The notes below the pieces were generated by a model. The model saw nothing but the letters and a program-made list of their open reading frames with translations, ran no database searches and had not been told where the DNA came from. Of a stretch of DNA of 64,000 bases, positions 55,123-64,000 are shown piece after piece (position 1 is the first letter of the stretch; every line of letters begins with the position of its first letter). The stretch spans positions 186,001 through 250,000 of the forward strand of contig NW_017803909.1 of NCBI RefSeq assembly GCF_001625305.1. The letters are read 5' to 3'. Made by a program: the position numbers and the translations under genes. The DNA is from Branchiostoma belcheri (lineage: Eukaryota; Chordata; Leptocardii; Amphioxiformes; Branchiostomatidae).

Positions 55123-55671
55123 GATCAAGGTGGATTGGACAGGACCACGACATCCTTTTTTCTGACGTTTGTTGGACTACAACGATAGGTGCAGGACGCG
55201 TTTACGTGACGTGGTTGTGACTTATGTACGTGTGAGAGCGCACGTAGCGATAGTTATTTTAGTGTACCTACGCTTTACCACATGTTACACAAAAACCAGG
55301 AGGTTATCATGTAATAACAGAACATTGTATGAACGAGCTACAGGTCGACAGTTCTTGTGACACTGACTGTTGACCACAGTGTTGGCGATACTCAACTTTG
55401 GTCAACCGCAGATCAGGTGGATTGGACAGGACCACGACATCCTTTTCTCTGACGCTTCTTGGACTACAACGATAGGTGAAGGACGCGTTTACGTGGCGTT
55501 GCTGTAACTAATACGTACGTGTGAGAGCGCACGTAGCGATAGCTATTTTAGTGTACCTACGCTTTACCACATGTTAAGGTGGGTTGGGCAGGACCACGCC
55601 TTTTTTCCTGACTCTTTCTGACGCATGTAGCGATAGCTATTTTAGGGCACCTACGCTTTACCACATGTTAC
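55123..55671 (+). repeat. Three-copy long direct repeat
   Basis: Copy 1 (55123-55290) and copy 2 (55411-55577) are nearly identical: gatcaaggtggattggacag, then gacatcctttt, ggactacaacgataggtg and gcgcacgtagcgatag, ending ctttaccacatgtta. Copy 3 (55577-55671) lacks the middle part but keeps both ends. Another word, ttggtcaaccgcagatc, occurs before copy 2 (55398) and again at 55800. Short reading frames across the copies are not conserved between them, so it is a non-coding repeat. Confidence 0.85.
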
Positions 55672-56286
55672 ACTAGTAGTAGTTCACTGTATTCTGCTGC
55701 TGCAGTAGCTCTGCATCCTGCAGCATCAATCAGTCTTTCTTCAGTTACACTACCAGGAGGTTAGTATATGTGCATCAGCGACTGGGGAAAAATAGCAAGG
55801 TTGGTCAACCGCAGATCCTCTCATCTTCAAGTTTCGAAGCTACAGAAGCACTTAGCTTTTCTTTCATGTTGTCTGGAAATCATTGTGTACACGTTAACTG
55901 AGCAGAAATACCTTTACCATAATGACCCCGTCAACCCCTTTGGGATGCTTTCCTGAAGTCTTTGTCCGGATGCACGGAAAACCTTTGCAAAACGCCATGC
56001 AAAACGCACATAGTAACCTTCTTCCAAAAATAGAAACTCCACAGTACCACCCCCCTCACATGTTTTTCTCCTGCTAACGATAAATGACCACACGTCCCCC
56101 TCACACCCCAAACACCTGTTTCACAGCCGAGGGGCTGGGTCAAGGGTCAACCGTGCCTCTGGGCATGCTGCACCCACGCGTGCATGACGGGAAATGCTGC
56201 TGCCCGAATACATGGCATGCTTCCTCAGAATGTCAAAATGTCGCCCTTTTCTACCCCCGTGCGCTTGTTGTTGGGATGGAGAAATT
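55672..56286. other. Intergenic stretch with no recognisable gene
   Basis: Apart from the ttggtcaaccgcagatc word at about 55800, shared with the preceding array, I see no exon, repeat or element here. Confidence 0.4.
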
Positions 56287-56616
56287 GGCGGGAAAAGCTG
56301 GCGGGCAACCTTTTCCCGAGTCTCCGAGAATATTCCAACTGATAATTCCTTGCAATGATAGAATATCCAACGATTTTACAATTCAGCAAAAGACAAACAC
56401 GATGAACGTTTTTCATACGTAAATCGGCGGGAAAGCTGGCGGGCAAGCCAGAAATTATGTTAGGATGATTTTCAAAACACAGCCTCAGAAGCAATCTCCT
56501 TTTCCCGCGCCTTCGAGAATATGCCAACCGATAATTCCTTACAATAAACAATATATAGCATATCCAACAATTTTGCAAATCAACAAGACAAATGCAATCT
56601 GCGTTTTTTTATGCGT
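56287..56616 (+). repeat. Two-copy direct repeat with ggcggg(a)aaagctggcggg modules
   Basis: A short word, ggcgggaaa(a)gctggcgggcaa, occurs at 56287 and 56425. A longer one beginning ttttcccg and containing gagaatat, ccaac, gataattcctt and atatccaac occurs at 56311-56419 and 56500-56616. The copies are diverged. Non-coding; class unknown. Confidence 0.7.
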
Positions 56617-58006
56617 TACAGGATTATCTCATACGGCACAGTCAAGTATTGTGAACAGAACTAGAATATACTCTTCTTGAGCAAAAACATTTCCCAAAAA
56701 ATAATAAATCCTTGTCAGTGTCTCTGCGTGGCTGTCTAAGCCGGCACATGACCGTGTATGATGCCCAGCACCTTGTGGATTTCATAACCGGATTGACAGC
56801 TATGATCCACTCTAATCCTGACCTTCGACCCCACAGATATTCCATTTTCCTCCCGTTCTGAAATCGCTTCCCGAAACCCAGGTCCGTTTTCCAAAACAAC
56901 GGCCGCTTCATTTCCCCCACTTCCTCCTCGGCATCGTCCCAACCTGTAACCAGACCTGTGTCTCTGCTATGTGTGCGACCTGTTGTGTTGACTTAAGGGC
57001 GCTGTACTCTCTCTTAAGAGCGACATCATCTCGGGTACCAAGAGAGATGACGTCCCTGAGGGAGGAGGACGGCCGAACTTTACCCCGAGATTCTGAGTTA
57101 CGTTTTCACTGTGCCTCTAGTTACAACAACAGTGGGGACCTCTGTGGTCTGTCGCGCGGGCTGGCGGCTCGTGTGGTGTTCCTGCACGAGTTCCTCATCA
57201 CCAGTAAAGATGAGAAAGACATATTCATTCCACACTGAATATAGGTATACAGCAACTCCTCTATTCCACACATGTGTAGCTCACTCAACAAACTAGGACA
57301 ATAAGTCACAACAGCAGATGTAATTTGTTTAGTAATATTTGAATATTTACCACTTCGTATGTTCCCGCCATGTGTTGCACCGGTTTTAACCATCTCAAGT
57401 TATTGATATAGATTGCAAATTTTATCAGAGGTAATATGTATAATGAGTCGTATCATTAAAATGCCATTCTTTTGTTTGTTTATTTATTTATTTATTTGTT
57501 TGTTTGTTTGTTTGTTTGTAGAGAACTGTTTTAAACTCCAATTGTAAATTGAATGTAACCCCCCGCGTGCAATGTTCAATTAATAAATCTTGAATCTTGG
57601 AAAAAACAAGGCTACCTGGTTTCAAGATTGTGGGGAGGGACGACAAATGTCCGAGCGCAAGGAAACTTGCCATGTTTGAGGGGGTACTGGGGTAGTGACA
57701 GCCAAACACAGTTTGTGGTTCATATAAGTGACTATCTCACCGGAAATCTGTCCTAACAATTTCATTTTGAGAACGATACTAAATTTGATGACCAGTGTCA
57801 GAGCGAAAATGAAACATCTTTTTATCCCAGCGCTGTTTAGAAACACTCTCGGCTTCATTCCGAGGGCCACTCTGTCGTATAACTATGACATATGTTAGCA
57901 TCGATGTTAAATATTATACTCTTCAATTAAGACTCGGTGATGACAGAAAAGCACAGCTTTCAAAGTGTACTGACATGATGATGGAGCTAACACGTGTGAG
58001 CCATAA
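56617..58006. other. Intergenic stretch with a (TTTG/TTTA)n microsatellite
   Basis: No exon is supported; the 89-codon ORF at 56969-57238 has no recognisable family. The microsatellite occupies about 57473-57521 and is followed by a stretch ending aattaataaatcttgaatcttgg. That could be the 3' tail of an old retroposed element, but the evidence is only the AT-rich tail. Confidence 0.45.
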
Positions 58007-58312
58007 TTTCGTTTATTATTTGGCACCGCCAAAAAGCCCCCTCGGTCTTGTTGAAATCCCTCGGGAGCAGAGAGAACCGGCCCCGAGGGACGCAGCACCA
58101 CGCGTGCCCCACTCCGGCGCGTGTGGTCGTAGGAAAACAAATTTGTTCGCGATGTTAGGAATGTGAGGTTGAGGCACGTTTCATTTCATGGGTGCACAGA
58201 TCATTTCTGGCAATGAAAGCTGCCGGTGCTCCGCCCCCGGTGCCCAGTGTTCCCCCACCCCCGCATCTGGCACTGAACGCTGCAGCCACCTGCGCTTTTC
58301 TGGTATGGTTCT

Positions 58313-58418
58313 AACGTTAGATAGCCTGGTTACCATACCTATTTTAGCTCCCGAGTCCATATCCTCTCCCTAAATACTCGGGGCTAAAATAGGACTGGAA
58401 ACCAGGCTAAACGCTAGA
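58313..58418. mobile_element. MITE (58322-58409) with 9-bp target-site duplication
   Basis: Ends tagcctggttaccat and ggaaaccaggcta form the inverted repeat; interior ctattttagctcccgag and ggggctaaaatagg also pair. Flanking 9-mers are aacgttaga (58313-58321) and aacgctaga (58410-58418), one mismatch. It belongs to the same family as 195-290. Confidence 0.85.
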
Positions 58419-58598
58419 ACGATTCAGAAAGCAGGAGATCAATGGTGATAAAAGGATGTTTCCAGACGTACTGTTGAAATTGAAAGATATTAACGGGATG
58501 GGGTAATGCATATGTCTGCCCGATATCCTCTTTGGTACCAGCCCCTCCCCATCAGAACTCACAATCCCCCCCCCCCCCCCACACACACACACACAGAC

Positions 58599-58618
58599 NN
58601 NNNNNNNNNNNNNNNNNN
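58599..58618. other. Assembly gap (20 N)
   Basis: Twenty N characters follow a run of C and an (AC)n repeat. The run is probably a placeholder length, not a measured one. Any reading frame crossing it is meaningless. Confidence 0.95.
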
Positions 58619-58924
58619 TTTCGTTTATTATTTGGCACCGCCAAAAAGCCCCCTCGGTCTTGTTGAAATCCCTCGGGAGCAGAGAGAACCGGCCCCGAGG
58701 GACGCAGCACCACGCGTGCCCCACTCCGGCGCGTGTGGTCGTAGGAAAACAAATTTGTTCGCGATGTTAGGAATGTGAGGTTGAGGCACGTTTCATTTCA
58801 TGGGTGCACAGATCATTTCTGGCAATGAAAGCTGCCGGTGCTCCGCCCCCGGTGCCCAGTGTTCCCCCACCCCCGCATCTGGCACTGAACGCTGCAGCCA
58901 CCTGCGCTTTTGTGGTATGGTTCT

Positions 58925-59012
58925 AACGTTAGATAGCCTGGTAACCATACCTATTTTAGCTCCCGAGTCTATATCTTCTTCCCAAATACTGGTAAGCAGG
59001 ATAAACGTTAGA
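58925..59012. mobile_element. Second copy of the MITE with internal loss (58934-59003)
   Basis: In the duplicated block the same element lies between two perfect aacgttaga 9-mers (58925-58933 and 59004-59012). It lacks part of its right half. The perfect duplication here confirms that the one-base difference at 58410-58418 arose after insertion. Confidence 0.8.
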
Positions 59013-59031
59013 ACGATTTAGAAAGCAGGAG

Positions 59032-60230
59032 CGTTTAAATCATATAAAGTCAAACCTATGATAGTAGTAGTATAAGCTGATCAGACAGCAATTGTATGTC
59101 TCCTATTGCTTTACTTTACTTAACTTTACATTTTTTGGCACTGCACAGGCTATTAGCACGATTTTGCAAATAAAAGTCATATATAGACAGCGATTTTCAA
59201 ATCACATTTTTCCTATAGAAACAAAATATTCTATATATTTACGCTATACATTTTGTGGTTTCATAGAATATGGACTTGCTGACAGGTTTTAAGTCCAAAG
59301 GAAGCACCCAGAAGCACTGTTGCAAACTAAAAGATATTCTTCCATCATGGGATGGGGTAGTGTATGTTTGGAGTCCTACCACCCTTTCCCCATGCATCAC
59401 AACTCATAATCCGAGGATACTGTTCCAGTTCCCCCGGCTCCAAGTTCCAGTGTTTTTACCGACGGCTTTCCTGTTAAAAAGGGAAACGGAATCCCCGCCG
59501 ACTTCCAGGCGGAGTGAGAGATGACCGCTACCTTCGCCTTCCCTGTTCTCCAGACAGACACAGGTGATGACAGGCGCCCGGGCGCAGCGCCGCGGGTCAG
59601 CGCTAGGGGGCGGGGCAAAGGTGTCAGGAATAAGAAACTGCCACGTGTGGCCTTGAGAGTGACGCAGACGGCAGCACGTCTGTTGTGTTGGATGGCGTCT
59701 CTCTTCTAGCAGATCGTGACAATGGGCCGAGAATGTCATCTATTTCGGATAGTTAATGCCCACTGTGACGTATGTACAATAATAGGGTGTTGAAACATCA
59801 ACAGGTGTCCTTCAAGAAAAAATTAACTTCTACACGTCTTTGCTCCGATGCTTTATACAGGTTTGGTTATCTCATTAACTTCTGGCCTCACTACCTTTCA
59901 CCCAGTAAGTTCTCTCTTGATCTCTCTTCATTTCTTTTGTCTGGCGACCTTTAAAACAGGTGTCTGTTGGCACGGTGCTGTTGGAATTGGCCGTCAGAAA
60001 CAGACAAGGAGACGAGCGGCTTTAGTATTAAAACTCGCGGTTAACGCATCAGTGATAGGTTGTAACTGTACAAGTTACAAGTATTCTGGCGATAATATAA
60101 AGTGTTAACGTTAAAGCTTGGTTTTGCGGGGCTACTTTTGTCAAGCCTAGGTCTAACCGCAAATCACAGTCCTGTAGCGGGGGTGTTGTAAGTGTGTGTG
60201 TGGAAAACTCGACTTCACACGTGTCGGAAC
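59032..60230. other. Intergenic stretch with a GC-rich island
   Basis: AT-rich until 59400, then a CpG-rich island near 59560-59625 (gcgcccgggcgcagcgccgcg, gggggcggggc GC box). An ATG at 59521 could start a short exon ending at a gt near 59565, but nothing supports it. No gene named. Confidence 0.4.
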
Positions 60231-60870
60231 GATCGCAAGGTTTCCCCTCCCCGGTCAGACTGCGGGTCGCGTGGAGCCCCGGCGTCCGGGTGTGAGGCAA
60301 GAGGGAGGGAGAGTGGCGCGGTAAGAGCCCGGGATGATCGCTCTGCCAGCTGGCACGGCGAGGTACAACTTTCCACAGGTACGGAACACAAAGGAACACT
60401 ATTGAATCAGATTGTAAGACCCGACCTGGAAATCCCACCCAAGACTATGTCAAATTTCATGGAGGTAACTTATTTCCTCATAACCATGTTATTTATGAGT
60501 ATTAAATATATTTCTCTCATTCATACCTCTCTGTGTTATCACAAAACAAACATCGTTCTTTGAAATGCTTAATCATTCGTTTGCCGCAATTCCGAAAAAA
60601 AAAACATTATTTACCTTCCCCCTAAAGATAAATGGAATAGTCCACGATGATAAAAAGGGACAGGATTATAGAATGAACTTGCGATAGTATTTTGGACTTG
60701 TTCCAATGTATTAATCCTTTTAATATCCCTTAAAGAGCGGAAAGTGGTGTACTTGAACGTGATCAAACCGTCCTACCGGGCAGCAGAGTCCCCGGAGACC
60801 GCCTGCAAGTTCGGCGGGAATTCCCAAGTTCACATGCCAGTTGCCGGCGCAGTGAAACCTGGGTGATTAA
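60231..60870. promoter_or_regulatory. CpG-rich islands with a perfect kappaB-type palindrome
   Basis: Two GC-rich, CpG-dense stretches (about 60235-60340 and 60770-60850) stand out from AT-rich flanks. The second holds gggaattccc at 60816-60825, a perfect palindrome of the Rel/NF-kappaB binding type. It is followed within 60 bp by gattaattatccc and ttaattaa, homeodomain-like AT words. This is the look of an enhancer or distal promoter, but no transcript is visible. Confidence 0.3.
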
Positions 60871-62380
60871 TTATCCCGGGGTCGGAGCTTAATTAAAAAG
60901 CTAGAAATTTACACGTGTTGTGGAAATGAACATGGGCTGAACCCCCGACCCTGCCATAGTGAGGTCAGCACTGTGCAGAGAGGCATATTTAATATACTGC
61001 AATGTTGAACTCGCTATACGCAAGGCTGTATACTGTAAAATGTGTGTATCATTGGCGAAACTGTATCAAAAATATGGGAAAATGCAGTTAGGAATGGTCA
61101 GCATGGTATATGTGAACAAATTGTCTTCAGGTATACATGTTTGTACGTCTTCCGCCGTCGCAAATTCAACGACATCGTAAGCTTTCATTCTACATATACT
61201 TTGTTACCATAAACTAATCTATGAAGACGATATACCCACCATATAGAGGCAGAGAACTTTTGGCTGAAAGACTCGCGATTTACAAAGCGTGACGTAAATA
61301 ATGACGTCACTACGGAAGAATCTACTGAAGTTATCCAAAAAAGGCTGTTGCCCAGTTTCAGTTCGATCACTGAAATGAAATGCAAGTCACCGTTCTGAGT
61401 CACCACTACACTTTATACTTTCACAATGTTGCCATAGCAAGAAAATGACACCACATTATGCACTTTGCTCCTTGTCGGAAGCCCCTCCCTCCCATACTCT
61501 ACAAATTGCCGTATCTTCGATGTTGTGTTCAATTTCAATTTACTATCTGGAGGATTTGATTAATTAAATTAACGTTGTATGTTTTATTGGTGCGTTAGCC
61601 ATTTTTATTTCATGTCTGTACGTTTTGTATTTGCTACCCCAACTTTGTGTTTATGTTCTTCATGTTTCATGAGCAACGGATCCTAACAAACACATTACGT
61701 GCTTTCTGTCAAATGCTCTCAAATCTATGTGAATGAAATAAGATAAAATAGCAAGAAAACCGAGGTTTAAAATTCGGAATAAACGCGGTTGATTTTGGCC
61801 AAGCGCCAAAAGTGCCGAGGAAAAGTGAGAGTTTTATCAGCAGAGGAAATCTTGCCTTCTCATGTTTGGACTGTTTAATTAATAGAAGGCAGGAAACTTG
61901 AAGTCCGACTCTTTCCTTACCGCTGGAAGGAGGGATTAAGGACTTAGGAAGACATTCGCCTTGTTTTATATCTTCCTGTGCGTTCGGTAGAACATTGATA
62001 AAACAACGATTAAACATTATATTAAACATGACCTATTGAAAACGAATGTGTTTGCAATGTATATACTGTATGTCTCATGTTAGGAATATTTTTCAGTTTT
62101 ATGTTAATGTGCTTTAAGATTTCAAACATCGATTTTGAAGGTTTTAAAGGTCTTTCCCACCTTTACGTATTACCCCCCCCCCCGAACACACTTTGCTCTA
62201 TTCGATTAAGACAAAGAAGCGAGAAAACGCCAAATCCACCTACTAGATCATCACTACTCACTCTAACCTGTATATATATCTACTTAGATCTTTATGAACT
62301 TTATCAATGCCTTCAGATATGCGAGAGTTCCTTTTTATTTCGTAATGTCCATGACACCATCGTCCATTAGCCCTTACTCC
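60871..62380. other. Intergenic stretch with no recognisable gene
   Basis: AT-rich; ORFs are short and unrelated to known families. I see no defined repeat apart from a poly-C run near 62173. Confidence 0.4.
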
Positions 62381-64000
62381 GCCAGTATTGCTGAAAGTTC
62401 AGCTGATGGCCGGAAGTTGGGGTCGTCCTGTCGGCTTTCCTGTGCCAGCTGAGCCGGTGCCAAGCCGCGCATGAGACCAGGGAAGCGCTGGGGAAACGCC
62501 GCGAGTACAGGAAAAAGGGACAGGTCCCGAGGGGGGAGGGGGGCTTACTGATTTCAGTCAGGTCGAACGGACGATGACAGATACGGGATCAGTAGTGATG
62601 GAACATAAGGACCGGTCCGGAGAAAAATGGCGAACTGGGAGTAAAAAACGACCCCTCTCTGCTTTGTCTACTTTCAACGGTGAAAGTTTTTCTTTCAATT
62701 CTTTTTCACATACGTATTCATACAAAATCTTAAAGAATCAATTGCTGAATAAGAGGTTTGTTCACAAACTACCCTTGAGCTCGTTACGTCAAACTTTGAA
62801 CCATACAACTTCACGGTTTTATACTATTGACGTTTATATTTTCTCTAACTGTGGAGAAATATAATGGAGGGGGGTGTAAATCGGAATAAATCATCATTGA
62901 ATACATGAGATAATATACCCAGACATCCTAAACAGATTTTGTGCCGCTGTATTCCCTAGACTTGTCCCTTTATCCAGAGTACATCGTAGTAAAATCACTA
63001 CACTTCTCAGGAGTGTCTTAACTACGATAACAAGGCATATGAAAGCAAACCACTTACATATCATGCGATATCTCTGAAGCACTGAAGTAAGATGTCCTTC
63101 TGCGCAAAATGAAGGAATACCTCATACGTCACCAAATCTGTGTACATATAGATACATATACATGTATGTTTCAACAGCCATATCTATGTGTCTAATTTGT
63201 AAAATCTGTATGTTCCATACACGAAAAATCTAAATCGTACAAGAAAAACCTAAAAATGCCATTCCCATCCCTATTGATTGCTGCCCCCCTCCCCCTGTTT
63301 TGCCAGTCAGTAAAAGCACCTCCTACATGTAGAGTTGGCATTGTATACCGCTCCAAGATGAGCACCAGATCTGCCCCCCTCCCTCCCGTGGATCAGTGCA
63401 CGTGCGTCAGAACATCCAGGCGTGACGGACAAGTATCTCCATCTGAAGACGAGTCAGCAGACAAAGGTTAGGTGGCATCATGTGCTGACCAGGTGGCGTT
63501 TCCGCAAAAGCTGAGAAAAACAAGCGAACGCGAAGACAACGAAAAACACGAAGAGCAGAACAACATGATATCTTACAAACATGGCACACCAAGGGCGTCC
63601 TTGGACACACGTACAATCCAAGTGCATCCATATTTCAATTATTCATGTACTATCTCATGTCTCTTTACCAAGATGAGTGACTGCTATGTATGGCGTCAAC
63701 TTTTATACATATGTAACATTTTTGCACAAAAACTAAAATATTTTCATTGAAAAAAATCTTGTGATTGTCAATTGTTTCCACTTTTCAACATATTTTTTTT
63801 TCATTTACTTTCATGTTTCACATTTCTTGTATTTATGGTTGGCAATAAAACAGCCCACATGAGGTGTACTCATTTTGTGGCACCACCACATATGTAAACA
63901 TGTTCTGACTGCTATGTTTCCTGCTTTTGCACACACTCGTATGGCGTCATATTTTGACACCTCTACTCCCTGAATGGCAATATGCAATGATGTGGGGTTG
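62381..64000. other. Right-edge intergenic stretch with one GC-rich island
   Basis: A GC-rich island (about 62390-62560) includes agctgagccggtgccaagcc and gaaacgccgcgag. The rest is AT-rich. A 71-codon ORF at 63256-63471 ends near a possible donor (aaag|gttagg), but the peptide is low-complexity and unrecognised. The islands may belong to a gene beyond the right edge. Confidence 0.35.

Larger units (their letters stand above)
58007..59031 (+). repeat. Duplicated block on both sides of an assembly gap
   Basis: Sequence 58007-58434 recurs at 58619-59031 with an offset of 612. The first roughly 300 bp are identical by eye; beyond that come several substitutions and a short deletion inside a MITE. 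The second copy starts on the first base after a 20-N gap (58599-58618), which itself follows poly-C and (AC)n. This is the pattern of two alleles placed in tandem by the assembler; a real recent tandem duplication is the alternative. Confidence 0.85.

Noticed and set aside
54712-55220. Adjacent plus-strand ORFs that might form a small gene
   Set aside because: They run into the long direct repeat, and their frames are not kept in the second copy of that repeat.
56969-57238. 89-codon plus-strand ORF that might be a gene or exon
   Set aside because: No recognisable domain, no flanking splice sites or promoter, and the opposite strand is equally open.
58506-58778. 90-codon ORF across the N gap
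   Set aside because: It is joined through 20 unknown bases and repeats a frame found at 57885-58166; an artefact of the duplicated block.
59397-59739. Overlapping ORFs on both strands in a GC-rich island
   Set aside because: GC-rich DNA with few stops gives open frames by chance; neither strand gives a recognisable protein.
63256-63471. 71-codon ORF ending near a possible donor (aaag|gttagg)
   Set aside because: Low-complexity Pro/Ser content, weak donor, no partner exon in the window.

Overview
The window looks like nuclear DNA of an intron-rich invertebrate deuterostome, most likely an amphioxus (Branchiostoma). The grounds are clear animal orthologues (BOP1, AGXT2, ENTR1) split into many short exons with ordinary GT-AG introns, many small non-autonomous DNA transposons, and two near-identical blocks around an assembly gap that look like alleles of a highly polymorphic genome. 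The species call is inference; no species-specific marker was identified.

Layout: 1-3044 (+) holds the last nine coding exons of the ribosome-biogenesis WD40 gene BOP1, entering from the left edge. 4365-11449 (-) is a complete 16-exon AGXT2 gene (mitochondrial alanine-glyoxylate aminotransferase 2, 503 codons), convergent with BOP1. A 2.2-kb divergent spacer leads to 13650-16975 (+), a complete 8-exon ENTR1 gene (endosomal trafficking regulator, 430 codons). 18936-51048 (+) is one very large gene with at least 54 coding exons and about 2,374 residues, almost all coiled coil. 52740-64000 has no gene I can name: one plausible minus-strand first exon (53857-53934), GC-rich islands, tandem repeats, and a duplicated block around a 20-N gap (58599-58618).

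The most interesting system is the large coiled-coil gene. Eighteen of its exons are exactly 84 bp (28 residues, four heptads), seven are 168 bp and one is 252 bp. Thirty-three of 54 coding exons are whole multiples of 21 bp, and all but two introns are phase 0. Many modules share a pattern with Asp-Leu at 14-15, Tyr at 22, Cys at 25 and Glu at 28, which puts Tyr and Cys at core a and d positions. The gene appears to have grown by duplication of one 28-residue exon, and it may have an internal alternative first exon at 35078-35164.

The second theme is miniature inverted-repeat elements with readable target-site duplications. One family with 9-bp duplications (Mutator-like) has copies at 195-290, 28147-28265 and 58322-58409. 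A hAT-like element at 25446-25886 has an 8-bp duplication that overlaps a splice donor. Other palindromes, dispersed repeats and minisatellites (47-, 22- and 29-bp units) are listed individually. The named genes are ordinary housekeeping or metabolic genes and show no operon-like link to each other.
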